From an uncultured Flavobacteriaceae bacterium (GTDB lineage: Bacteria > Bacteroidota > Bacteroidia > Flavobacteriales > Flavobacteriaceae), in contig CAKZOO010000179.1 in the NCBI GenBank assembly GCA_937136455.1, forward strand, positions 81,533 through 145,532: a stretch of DNA of 64,000 nt, given 5' to 3'. Under the pieces are notes generated by a model. It searched no databases. It was not told the origin of the DNA and saw nothing but the letters and a program-made list of their open reading frames with translations. Below, piece after piece: positions 54,482 to 62,687 of this stretch. Numbering within the stretch: position 1 is the stretch's first letter; each line of letters opens with the position of its first letter. The position numbers and the translations under genes are program-made.

Positions 54482-55039
54482 CTAGTTGTTCTTTTTAGAA
54501 TGAGAAAAGAGTAGGGCCCAGATTCCAAAAAGTGAGAAGCTGAGTACAATTAAGCCCATAAAGGTGGTATAAATGGTACTGAATACGCCTCTTGTTCCAA
54601 GGAGCTTGTCAAACCATTTAGCGGAGTGAACAGCATGTGGTAGTGCCATTTTTTGTTTTGAAATATCTAAGACACGACCCGTTGCACCTTCTAATTGAAC
54701 CACCCATGGATTGTTCTTAAATAACAGCATTACTACTCCGTTTTTTTGATAGATTTCAATGTGATCAACACTGAGGTCAACTTCTTTGTCAACATTGGAA
54801 CTCAAGACGGTAATTCCTACTGAAATCAAGGTGTCAATCGGTAAATAATTCTCTGGATTAACGACTCTTTTTGACATTACTACCTCTGGTTTTTCATAAC
54901 GTGGTTCTGCATAAAACCCTGCTATAATACCAGATACAGATAGTTCTACAAAGAAGAGTAGAAGGATTGCTAATAGATATTTAGTAAGGCCCTTATTGTT
55001 AAAAAAAGTAATACCCATGGATTGATTAGATTGACTCAT
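54482..55039 (-). CDS. PepSY-like two-helix membrane protein
   Basis: A 185-residue protein with an N-terminal helix (YLLAILLLFFVELSVSGIIAG, about 20-40), a periplasmic-type domain of about 95 residues (DHIEIYQKNGVVMLLF; NPWVVQLEGATGRVLDISK), and a second helix (FMGLIVLSFSLFGIWALLF). The WVVQLEGATGRVLDI segment matches the PepSY pattern of a strand ending in GxVL. Together with the 4Fe-4S protein on the other strand it suggests a membrane redox or metal pathway. The assignment is by pattern and not certain. Confidence 0.65.
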   Translation of the reverse strand: MSQSNQSMGITFFNNKGLTKYLLAILLLFFVELSVSGIIAGFYAEPRYEKPEVVMSKRVVNPENYLPIDTLISVGITVLSSNVDKEVDLSVDHIEIYQKNGVVMLLFKNNPWVVQLEGATGRVLDISKQKMALPHAVHSAKWFDKLLGTRGVFSTIYTTFMGLIVLSFSLFGIWALLFSHSKKNN

Positions 55040-55062
55040 TGATTGTGTGTTTAATTCTATTA

Positions 55063-55092
55063 TAAAAGTAATTATTATTTAATTGTTTCAAA
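55063..55092 (-). promoter_or_regulatory. Promoter of the PepSY-like gene
   Basis: On the minus strand, TTTG (55089-55092), 18 bases, TACTTTTA (55063-55070), one mismatch in the -7 box. The ATG at 55039 is 23 bases further on. Confidence 0.55.
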
Positions 55093-55213
55093 GACAAGTC
55101 AATAAAAGATAAATTCATCTTTATATAATTATTTAACATTTCTTAAACACAATTGCTTTTAAAATAGGGGTATTTTTATCACATCAATCAACAAATAACT
55201 AAACAATCTCAAT

Positions 55214-56266
55214 ATGAGTAGTACTCAAACTCGTCAATTAAACCGACTTTCAAACAGATCCATACTGTGGTGGAGAATAGCTCAAGTAGGGGTTTGGTTA
55301 GTTGGTTTAACAATTCTATTCTTTTTATTCTACGATCCTGAAATTGGAATTCATCTCTTTTGGAATATTTTGATTCCGGTAGCTCCTGCATTAATTGTTG
55401 TAGCAATTGGTTTATGGCGTAATGTATGTCCAATGGCTACGAATTCACTTTTCTTTAGACATCTAGGATTATCAAAGAAGAAGAAACTCACTATGAGACA
55501 ATCATCAATTCTAAATCTAGTGGCCATCATTGCTTTATTTGTGGTGGTGCCCCTTAGACATGGAATATTTGATATGAATGGTCCAGCGACTGGTATATTA
55601 CTCTTATTACTTGCTTTTGCAGCGATTTTTATGGGTCTTACCTACGAGTGGAAGAGTGGTTGGTGTTCTGGATTATGTCCAGTACACCCTGTAGAAAAGC
55701 TCTATGGATTAAACTCAAACCTTTATCTTCCAAATGCTCATTGTGATTCATGTTCACGTTGTATGGTACTTTGTCCAGATGCTACTCCTAAAGTAAACCC
55801 CTTATCTCTTAAAAAGAATAATTTTCATAAACTAAGCGGATTTTTAATGGTTGGAGCCTTCCCAGGATTTATTTGGGGATGGTTTCAAGTGCCAGATGCG
55901 ACAGGTATTCAAGACTTCCCTCATTTATTAAGTCTCTATGAATTACCTTTTGTAGGAATGGCTGTTACAAGTCTTTTATACTTCATACTTAGACGATTCT
56001 TCAACGAAAAGCTTCTAACAGCCATTTTTTCCGCATCGGCAGTATCATGTTATTACTGGTATCGTATTCCTGCCTTATTTGGATTTGGAATGTATCCTGG
56101 AGATGGAATGTTAGTTGATCTAACTAGCAGTATACCTGCATGGTCAACAGATCTTGCAGTAGCATTAACAACATTATTTTTCTTTTATAGAATAGTATTT
56201 AGAAAACAAACAGGCGCAAGATGGGCTAAACGTCCACCATACGCTGATAAACTTCAAGCGGCTTAA
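55214..56266 (+). CDS. Polytopic membrane protein with cysteine-rich 4Fe-4S motifs (NapH/ferredoxin-like)
   Basis: A 350-residue integral membrane protein with about eight hydrophobic segments. Cysteine motifs: WRNVCPMA after helix 2, then GWCSGLCPVHPVEKLYG and CDSCSRCMVLCPDATPKV, the last a full CxxCxxCxxxCP [4Fe-4S] motif facing the cytoplasm. This resembles the NapH/CcoG group that moves electrons across membranes. In this lineage the protein, divergent from the PepSY-like gene, may supply electrons to a reductase in the envelope. A strong terminator follows. The substrate is unknown. Confidence 0.82.
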   Translation: MSSTQTRQLNRLSNRSILWWRIAQVGVWLVGLTILFFLFYDPEIGIHLFWNILIPVAPALIVVAIGLWRNVCPMATNSLFFRHLGLSKKKKLTMRQSSILNLVAIIALFVVVPLRHGIFDMNGPATGILLLLLAFAAIFMGLTYEWKSGWCSGLCPVHPVEKLYGLNSNLYLPNAHCDSCSRCMVLCPDATPKVNPLSLKKNNFHKLSGFLMVGAFPGFIWGWFQVPDATGIQDFPHLLSLYELPFVGMAVTSLLYFILRRFFNEKLLTAIFSASAVSCYYWYRIPALFGFGMYPGDGMLVDLTSSIPAWSTDLAVALTTLFFFYRIVFRKQTGARWAKRPPYADKLQAA

Positions 56267-56297
56267 ACCAAACTTCATATTTTAATTTAGTTAAATG

Positions 56298-56334
56298 ACA
56301 CCTCTTCTAACCAGTAGAAGGGGTGTTTTTTTTT
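56298..56334 (+). terminator. Rho-independent terminator at the core/island border
   Basis: A 12-bp stem ACACCTCTTCTA (56298-56309) / TAGAAGGGGTGT (56315-56326), one G-U pair, loop ACCAG, followed by nine Ts (56326-56334). It separates the conserved region from the accessory genes. Confidence 0.88.
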
Positions 56335-56381
56335 GTTATAAGCGTTATTAAGGGTATTTAGGGTTTTTCCCTAATTAAATA

Positions 56382-56416
56382 GGGGAAAGGGATAAAAGAG
56401 GGGTGGGGGGATTGGG
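56382..56416 (+). repeat. G-rich tract, potential G-quadruplex
   Basis: Five G-runs occur in 35 bases: GGGG (56382-56385), GGG (56389-56391), GGGG (56400-56403), GGGGGG (56405-56410) and GGG (56414-56416), with short A/T-rich loops. The tract is on the coding strand 32 bases before the first island gene. Just upstream, TTAGGG TTTTT CCCTAA (56358-56374) forms a small perfect hairpin. Confidence 0.6.
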
Positions 56417-56448
56417 TAAATTTAGAAAAACACTAATAAATATAGACA

Positions 56449-57039
56449 ATGATAGAGAGTAAAGAAAGATTAATTCATTGGAATTATTTTCTTGCTATAG
56501 AAGAGGATTTATATAAATTATCTAGATATGTTGACTTTTCAGAAGGGAATTATAATACTTATTCTCTTGAAATTGCAAGAATTTTAATGGCATCATGTGC
56601 AGAAATTGATGTAGTATTAAAACAACTTTCAGCATTAATTGATCCTGACTGTTCGGCTTCAAATATCAATAGTTATTATAATATAATAACTTCAAAATTA
56701 ATTCAATTTAAGAATTTTGAAGTAACAGTACCTTTAAATGGCTTACAATTATGCCCTTGGTCATTGTGGAATAGTGATTCGCCACCCAAATGGTGGACTG
56801 CTAATAATAGAGTAAAACATCATAGACACGAAGATTTAAAAAAAGGAAATTTAGAGCATTGTTTGAATTCAGTTGCAGCACTCTATATTGCTGTTTTACA
56901 CTTATACTCTGAAAAAGCTATAGATGGAGACTTACTTCAAATTCCTAAACTATTTAATGTTTCTGATCAGTTTTTTGGAGGAACAAAGATGGGTAGATTT
57001 GGAAATAGTTTTAGATATAAAATTGAAACTATAAAATGA
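56449..57039 (+). CDS. HEPN-like protein of unknown function (196 aa)
   Basis: A 196-residue all-helical protein. Helix 2 reads YSLEIARILMASCAEIDVVL (about 38-57), and WWTANNRVKHHRHEDLKKGN is followed by LNSVAALYIAVLHLY. The order of an E-x-A/L-rich helix, then W..N.VKH.R and an alanine-rich last helix is seen in HEPN-type proteins; R121-x5-H127 could be the RNase RX4-6H motif of that fold. The sequence is very A+T-rich. No promoter box was clear. HEPN proteins are frequent in abortive defence, but a nucleolytic role is inferred only. Confidence 0.55.
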   Translation: MIESKERLIHWNYFLAIEEDLYKLSRYVDFSEGNYNTYSLEIARILMASCAEIDVVLKQLSALIDPDCSASNINSYYNIITSKLIQFKNFEVTVPLNGLQLCPWSLWNSDSPPKWWTANNRVKHHRHEDLKKGNLEHCLNSVAALYIAVLHLYSEKAIDGDLLQIPKLFNVSDQFFGGTKMGRFGNSFRYKIETIK

Positions 57040-57138
57040 CATTATTAATAAAATTATTTAATGCTAAATATTGAAATTAAAATAACTAAATTTAAGTGAC
57101 AAGTTTTTAAATAATTTACCATAATTAAATTCTAAAGA

Positions 57139-58035
57139 ATGGCCGATATAAAATTATATAATATTAAAAATGGTAAAGCAACTGCTAAATCACCTTTAAA
57201 TTATAAACTAGAAAAGGAAGTTCAAAAACTATGTGAAGAAAATTTAGAAGTTTTTTTTGGAATTCGATTTTTAGAATCAGAGTATCAAACAGGGAATAAG
57301 CATAAAGGAAGAATTGATAGTTTAGGTATAGATGAAAACAACTGTCCAGTCATTATTGAATATAAGCTCGATAGTAAGGAAAATGTCATCAATCAGGGGT
57401 TATTTTATTTAGATTGGCTAATGGATCATCAAGCAAATTTCGAATTATTATGTTTAAAAAAGCTTGGGATAGAAATTGAGGTTGATTGGAGTAACCCAAG
57501 GCTGCTATGTATTGCTAAAGATTTTACTAGATATGATGACTACGCTATTGGTCAAATTAACAGAAATATAGAGTTAATTCGTTATAGATTGTTTCAAGAT
57601 GACAATATAATTTTTGAACTAGCAGGAGCAGTTCAAAAACATACCCCTTCAACTTTAACCAAAGGAAATTCAATAAAATATAGAAATATGGATGATGCTA
57701 TAAATGTAGCATCAAAAGATTTAATGAATTTGTATAAGGAATTAGAAGACTTTATAAACACTTTAGGGGATGATGTTCAAAAGAAGGAGTTAAAATATTA
57801 TCATGCATTTTCTCGTATTAAAAACTTTGTTTGTACAGAGATAAGAACTAAAAAGAAAGAATTATTTATTTTTCTTAAAATCGATTATAATTCAATTCAA
57901 AACCCAACCTCAAATATGCGTGATGTTTCAAATATTGGACATTATGGTACAGGAGATACTGAAATTATAATTAAATCATCAGAAGATCTTAATAGTATTA
58001 AATATTTAATAGAAGAATCTTATAATAATAGTTAA
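57139..58035 (+). CDS. PD-(D/E)XK nuclease-like protein with DUF91 and DUF5655 domains
   Basis: A 298-residue protein. The N-terminal half (about 1-170) is a NucS/DUF91-like nuclease fold: LEKEVQKLCEENLEVFFGI, then GRIDSLGID with D60 and CPVIIEYKLD with E74 and K76, i.e. D-x13-E-x-K. The C-terminal part (about 195-298) is DUF5655: LEDFINTLGDDVQKKELKYY and DVSNIGHYGTGDTEIIIKSS. The two-domain protein is widespread near restriction systems, but its task is not established. It is 25 bases ahead of the MmeI-like gene and probably in its operon. Confidence 0.82.
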   Translation: MADIKLYNIKNGKATAKSPLNYKLEKEVQKLCEENLEVFFGIRFLESEYQTGNKHKGRIDSLGIDENNCPVIIEYKLDSKENVINQGLFYLDWLMDHQANFELLCLKKLGIEIEVDWSNPRLLCIAKDFTRYDDYAIGQINRNIELIRYRLFQDDNIIFELAGAVQKHTPSTLTKGNSIKYRNMDDAINVASKDLMNLYKELEDFINTLGDDVQKKELKYYHAFSRIKNFVCTEIRTKKKELFIFLKIDYNSIQNPTSNMRDVSNIGHYGTGDTEIIIKSSEDLNSIKYLIEESYNNS

Positions 58036-58060
58036 ATACTATCAAAAAATTTAAAACTAT

Positions 58061-60898
58061 ATGAAAGATAGAGTTGAACAATTTGTTAGTTATGTACAAT
58101 TACTTGATGGTGATGAGAAAGGAGAAGCACAAGTATTTTGTGACAGACTTTTTCAGGCTTTTGGACATGACGGCTATAAAGAAGCTGGAGCAACTTTAGA
58201 ATTTCGAGTTAGATCTAAGAAGAAAACTAACTTTGCTGACTTGCTATGGGGAGAACGTGTTTTAATCGAAATGAAAAAGAAAGGAGCACATTTACCGAGT
58301 CACCGTTCACAAATTTTTGATTATTGGTGGAAGCTTAGACCAAATCAACCTAAATATTCAATTCTATGTAATTTCGAAGAATTTATTATTTATGATTTTT
58401 CTATTCAAGACGAACCACTTGATCGTATTCGGTTAGAGGAACTACCAAATCGTTATACTGCTTTCAATTTTATGTTGCTTAAAGAAGCAACCCCAATTTT
58501 TGAAAACAACCTTGAAGAAGTTACTAGAGAAACAGCTGATATGGTAGCAAAGGTTTTTAATTCATTACTGGAGAGAGGTGAAGATAGAGACCGTTCACAA
58601 CGCTTTATTTTACAAACTATTTTCACAATGTTTGCAGAAGATTATCAACTTCTTCCTACAGATATTTTCACACAAATTCTACTTGACTGTATAAATAAAG
58701 ATGGTGATTCTTATGACTTATTTAATTCATTGTTTCAGCATATGAATTCCCCTAATAAAGCTAGAGGAGGTCGCTTTAAAGATGTTCAATATTTTAATGG
58801 AGGTTTATTTGCCGCTCCAGAGGCTATAGAATTAAATGATGATGAACTATCAATGTTACATAAAGCTGCTTCACAAAAATGGAATAAAGTAAATCCCGCA
58901 ATTTTCGGAACTATATTTCAAAGTAGTATGGGGGCTGAAGATCGTCATGCTTATGGAGCTCACTTTACTTCTGAATTAGATATACTAAAAATAGTTCATC
59001 CAACAATTATTGAACCTTGGCGTGAAAAAATCAAAAACGTAAAAACGCTAACTGAAATGAAAGAATTGCGTAGGGAATTATTTGAATTTAAAGTACTTGA
59101 CCCCGCTTGTGGAAGTGGAAACTTCCTTTATGTAGCATTTCGTGAGCTGAAACGAATTGAAATGGAATTACTGAATAAAATATATTTGGAGTTTCCAAAA
59201 AGCGCTGATGAAATTGGTACTCAATCTATTGTAAGTATAAAACAGTTTCATGGTATAGATTATAATAATTTCGCCGTTGAATTAGCAAAAGTTACACTTA
59301 TGTTGGCTAAAGAAGTTGCCCTAAAAGAAACAAAAGATTGGGTTGACACAATGCAAGTAGGTCTTGGTTTTCAAATGGAAGAAACTTTACCATTAGATAA
59401 CATGGATGAGAATATTCTTTTTGCAGATGCTTTGTTTACCGAATGGCAACAAGCGGATGTAATTATTGGAAATCCCCCGTACCAGAGCAAGAATAAGATG
59501 CAAGAGGAATATGGACCAGAATATGTTGCCAAAGTGAGAGGCGCATATCCTGAAATACCTGGGCGAGCAGATTACTGTGTGTATTGGTTTTATAAGGCCC
59601 ACCAAAATTTAAAGGAGGGAGCCTTTGCTGGATTAGTAGGGACAAACACAATTCGTGAAAATTATAGTAGAGAAGGTAGTTTGGATTATATAGTTAATCA
59701 TGACGGAACGATAATAAATGCGATTTCGTCTCAACCTTGGTCAGGAGATGCTGCTGTCAGTGTTTCAATTGTAAACTGGGTTAGAGGCAAATATGATAAA
59801 GACAAGTTGCTCTATGTTGCCAATGCAAAGGGTGAATATGACGTGCATAAACTTGAAGAAATCAATAGCAGTTTGGCAACTCGTATTGATGTAACAAAAG
59901 CAAAAATTTTACAATCTAATAAGAAACCCAAACGCATTTTTCAAGGGCAAACTCATGGATATAGCGGATTTCTACTTTCAAAGGAAGATGCACTTGCTTT
60001 GATAAGTAAGGATATTAAAAATCAAGATCATCTGTACCCATTTATGAATGGCGCAGAACTTGTTTCCAATGAAAATTCCCAGCCAAATAGATATGTTATT
60101 GATTTTTCCTTAGCGAACGATATTAATGATGTCGTTATATATAAAGACCTATATCAGGTAATTAAAGAAAACGTATTCCCCGAAATAGAGCAAAAGGCAA
60201 TAGATGAAAGGGAAGGAAAAACTAAAAAGAATGGAAGAGAAGAACACTTAAATTATTGGTGGAAAATGTGGAGAAGGCGAGAAGATATGGTTGAATATTT
60301 AAACCAAATATCACGATATATAGCTGTCCCGAGAGTCTGTAAAAGACCAACCTTTGAATTTTGTTCCACAGAAATTCACCCAAATGATGCTTTAATGGTC
60401 TTTGCTTTTGAAGACGACTATATGTTTGGCATCATTCAATCTTCGGTGCATTGGGAATGGTGGAAATCAAAATGTTCCACTTTGGAGGAAAGATTGCGGT
60501 ATACTGCTAACACAGTTTGGGATACCTTCCCATTTCCCCAAACGCCTACATTATCTAATGTTAAAAAAGTGGCGATTGCAGCAAAGGAATTGCGAGATAG
60601 GCGTAATGAGGTAATGAACAAGCACAATTACACTTTACGTGATATTTACAAGATACTTGAAGAGCCTGGTGCAAATCCATTAAAAGATGCTCACAAAAAA
60701 CTGGATGAAGCTGTAATGGAAGCGTATGGTTTTGGAAAGAGAAAAGACCTGCTTTCACAACTACTGGAACTCAACTTTGAAGTAGCCGACAAAATTGAAA
60801 GAGGAGAGGAAGTACAAAGTCCGGGCTTACCAAAATGTGTGCAGAACAAAAAGGAATTTGTGAGTGAGGATTGTGTTAAAATGAATACAATTTTATAA
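58061..60898 (+). CDS. MmeI-like type IIL/IIG restriction-modification enzyme
   Basis: A 945-residue single chain with endonuclease and adenine methyltransferase activity. The N-terminal nuclease has NFADLLWGERVLIEMKKKG with D60, E70 and K72, the same D-x9-E-x-K spacing as MmeI. A helical spacer follows (about 165-330), then the methyltransferase: motif I LDPACGSGNFLY (about 346-357) and motif IV IIGNPPYQSKN (about 467-477). Residues from about 620 to 860 form the target-recognition part (for example FSGFLLSKE-like and WWKSKCSTLEERLRYTA), with a C-terminal helical tail. All key residues are present. The recognised DNA site is unknown. Confidence 0.9.
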   Translation: MKDRVEQFVSYVQLLDGDEKGEAQVFCDRLFQAFGHDGYKEAGATLEFRVRSKKKTNFADLLWGERVLIEMKKKGAHLPSHRSQIFDYWWKLRPNQPKYSILCNFEEFIIYDFSIQDEPLDRIRLEELPNRYTAFNFMLLKEATPIFENNLEEVTRETADMVAKVFNSLLERGEDRDRSQRFILQTIFTMFAEDYQLLPTDIFTQILLDCINKDGDSYDLFNSLFQHMNSPNKARGGRFKDVQYFNGGLFAAPEAIELNDDELSMLHKAASQKWNKVNPAIFGTIFQSSMGAEDRHAYGAHFTSELDILKIVHPTIIEPWREKIKNVKTLTEMKELRRELFEFKVLDPACGSGNFLYVAFRELKRIEMELLNKIYLEFPKSADEIGTQSIVSIKQFHGIDYNNFAVELAKVTLMLAKEVALKETKDWVDTMQVGLGFQMEETLPLDNMDENILFADALFTEWQQADVIIGNPPYQSKNKMQEEYGPEYVAKVRGAYPEIPGRADYCVYWFYKAHQNLKEGAFAGLVGTNTIRENYSREGSLDYIVNHDGTIINAISSQPWSGDAAVSVSIVNWVRGKYDKDKLLYVANAKGEYDVHKLEEINSSLATRIDVTKAKILQSNKKPKRIFQGQTHGYSGFLLSKEDALALISKDIKNQDHLYPFMNGAELVSNENSQPNRYVIDFSLANDINDVVIYKDLYQVIKENVFPEIEQKAIDEREGKTKKNGREEHLNYWWKMWRRREDMVEYLNQISRYIAVPRVCKRPTFEFCSTEIHPNDALMVFAFEDDYMFGIIQSSVHWEWWKSKCSTLEERLRYTANTVWDTFPFPQTPTLSNVKKVAIAAKELRDRRNEVMNKHNYTLRDIYKILEEPGANPLKDAHKKLDEAVMEAYGFGKRKDLLSQLLELNFEVADKIERGEEVQSPGLPKCVQNKKEFVSEDCVKMNTIL

Positions 60899-61015
60899 GG
60901 AACCTATTTATTAATGATAAAGAACTAACTGTTTTTTTTTGCATATCTCAAATAACTAATTTATTCATTTTTTAAGTTAATTATTTCAGATTTTCATAAT
61001 AAGCATAATGAATGT

Positions 61016-61097
61016 CGGATAATATTTAAAACAAAAGTTCAGATTTTAAGAAAACATATTCCGATTATGTATCTTTATTTCATAAAAATCAGATAAT
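61016..61097 (+). promoter_or_regulatory. Operator/promoter region of the HTH-Dam cassette
   Basis: Related short elements lie before the HTH gene: TCGGATAATAT (about 61016-61026), a 17-bp imperfect palindrome ACATA-N7-TATGT (61054-61070) whose centre contains CCGATTAT, the opposite-orientation form, and ATCAGATAATAT running into the start at 61098. TATCTTTA (61070-61077, one mismatch) could be the -7 box. Autoregulation by the HTH protein, as for C-proteins of restriction systems, is an inference. Confidence 0.45.
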
Positions 61098-61304
61098 ATG
61101 ACCGAATTTGGATTATACCTATCAAAGAAATTAGTCAATCGTTCAGATGTTGCTAGAAAAACTGGAATTAGTAAAACTCGATTAAGTGAATTACTCAATA
61201 ATTCCACAACAAAATTATGTGTTGATGAACTGTATTTGATTGGGTTAGCAATTGATGTTGATTCTTACGAAGTGCTAAAAGATGCATGTAAAATTATTAC
61301 TTAA
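61098..61304 (+). CDS. Small XRE/C-protein-like helix-turn-helix regulator (68 aa)
   Basis: A 68-residue protein beginning MTEFGLYLSKKLVNRSDVAR; residues about 16-36 (DVARKTGISKTRLSELLNN) are a helix-turn-helix, followed by DELYLIGLAIDVDSYEVL. Size and place directly before a DNA methyltransferase gene resemble controller (C) proteins of restriction-modification systems. It starts the four-gene cassette, 199 bases after the MmeI-like gene. The Dam ATG is 16 bases beyond its stop. Confidence 0.82.
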   Translation: MTEFGLYLSKKLVNRSDVARKTGISKTRLSELLNNSTTKLCVDELYLIGLAIDVDSYEVLKDACKIIT

Positions 61305-61320
61305 GCAAACGAAAATTAAT

Positions 61321-62154
61321 ATGCCTGAAACAATAATTCCAAATAAAAAAGCAATACCATTTTTGAGATGGGCAGGAGGAAAAAAGTGGTTAATTAAAGA
61401 ACTTAATCAAATTGGCATAGAGAAATGTAAGTTCAATAATTATCATGAGCCATTTTTAGGAGGTGGAGCAATTTTCTTTCATTTATCGCCCCAAAAGCAA
61501 TCTTTTTTAAGCGACTTAAATACAGAACTAATTGATACATACAGATGTGTTAAAAATAATGTTGAAGAAGTAATTCAGGAATTGAAAAAATTCAAAAACA
61601 CTGAAGAGTTTTATTATGATATAAGGGCTAAAAAATTTAGAAAGGACGTAAAATGTGCTGCAAGATTTATTTATCTCAATCAAACATCTTTCAACGGTAT
61701 ATATAGAGTTAATTTAAAAGGAGAATACAATGTGCCTTTTGGATATAGAAAGAAGGATTTTTTTGAACCAGATAATTTAAGATTAGCTAGTTTATTACTG
61801 CAAAATGTAAACTTTAAAGAGGGTGATTTTGAAAATTGCATACAAAATGTACAAAAAGGGGATCTGGTCTTTTTAGATCCTCCTTATACAATTACTCATA
61901 ACAATAATGGATTCTTTAAATACAATCAAAAGTTGTTTTCTGAAGATGATCAATATCGTTTATCTGAAGTAATTGATCAAATCAAGGAACGGGATGCATT
62001 TTATATTTTAACTAACGCAGCTCACGATAAAGTAAGAGATATTTTTGAAAAGAACGATAGAGTTTTAGAATTGAAAAGAGCCAGTCTTGTTGGTGGGTTA
62101 AAAGCCAAAAGGGGCAATTATTCTGAATATATCTTCACAAATTTGAATGACTAA
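61321..62154 (+). CDS. Dam/D12-class DNA adenine-N6 methyltransferase
   Basis: A 277-residue D12-class methyltransferase. Motif X is LRWAGGKKWLI (about 15-25), motif I EPFLGGGAIFFHL (about 42-54), YLNQTSFNGIYRVN (conserved D12 block) and motif IV LDPPYTITHNN (DPPY at about 187-190). The intact DPPY makes it probably active on adenine; GATC specificity is not certain. A longer frame from 61282 overlaps the HTH gene; ATG 61321 (MPETIIP) is preferred. No endonuclease gene with the same target is next to it, so it may be a solitary or defence-linked enzyme. Confidence 0.9.
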   Translation: MPETIIPNKKAIPFLRWAGGKKWLIKELNQIGIEKCKFNNYHEPFLGGGAIFFHLSPQKQSFLSDLNTELIDTYRCVKNNVEEVIQELKKFKNTEEFYYDIRAKKFRKDVKCAARFIYLNQTSFNGIYRVNLKGEYNVPFGYRKKDFFEPDNLRLASLLLQNVNFKEGDFENCIQNVQKGDLVFLDPPYTITHNNNGFFKYNQKLFSEDDQYRLSEVIDQIKERDAFYILTNAAHDKVRDIFEKNDRVLELKRASLVGGLKAKRGNYSEYIFTNLND

Positions 62155-62680
62155 TTATTTAAGTATGGCAAAAACTAAAATCAGCGAGGCACAGAACAGA
62201 TTAATAATTGAGAATGCATCTAGGGTTCTTTTTAGTAGTGTATTTGGAACTATTCTACCTGTCATTATTGGTATGACAATCCTAATATTATTTTCTGAAT
62301 TTGGAAAGTTTACGTCATTCATATATAATGGTACATTTTGTCTTTTCTCAGCTGGATTAATTACATCAGCAATGTACATAATGGATAACAATACAGAGTT
62401 AATTAGGGAAAAATGGGATAAAATAATTCACAAGTATTCAAAACCAATATGGATTATCGTAGCGACAGTATTCGGTTCTATTTTTGCAAAGGAAAATATA
62501 GGATTTGACCATGAATTCAATAAGTGTTTTCTGTGGTTTATATCAATTATCCCGTTTTTGTTTGCTATTTGGGCTCTATATAGAGCATTAGTAATAGAAG
62601 GTAAGGGAAATCCCCCGACAATTGACCCACAAAAGAAAAGCCAAGATGGAGTTAATAATATTTTAGATAACCTAGTTTAA
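62147..62680 (+). CDS. Four-helix membrane protein in the Dam cassette (177 aa)
   Basis: A 177-residue protein with four predicted membrane helices: VFGTILPVIIGMTILILF, GTFCLFSAGLITSAMYIM, PIWIIVATVFGSIF and FLWFISIIPFLFAIWALY. A short basic/acidic N-terminus and a polar C-terminal tail (GKGNPPTIDPQKKSQDG) are present. The ATG at 62147 overlaps the Dam stop by 8 bases; ATG 62165 (MAKTKISE) is an alternative. No family recognised. Translational coupling with Dam suggests a linked job; a membrane effector is possible but unproven. Confidence 0.7.
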   Translation: MTNYLSMAKTKISEAQNRLIIENASRVLFSSVFGTILPVIIGMTILILFSEFGKFTSFIYNGTFCLFSAGLITSAMYIMDNNTELIREKWDKIIHKYSKPIWIIVATVFGSIFAKENIGFDHEFNKCFLWFISIIPFLFAIWALYRALVIEGKGNPPTIDPQKKSQDGVNNILDNLV

Positions 62681-62687
62681 TAGATAC

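Noticed and set aside
56335..56448. tRNA or attachment site at the left border of the island
   Set aside because: No cloverleaf or direct repeat with the right end of the window could be found; the right border lies outside.
60985..61097. Possible CRISPR-like repeats upstream of the HTH gene
   Set aside because: Only two or three short, unequal copies with irregular spacing; they fit operator elements, not a CRISPR array, and no cas gene is present.
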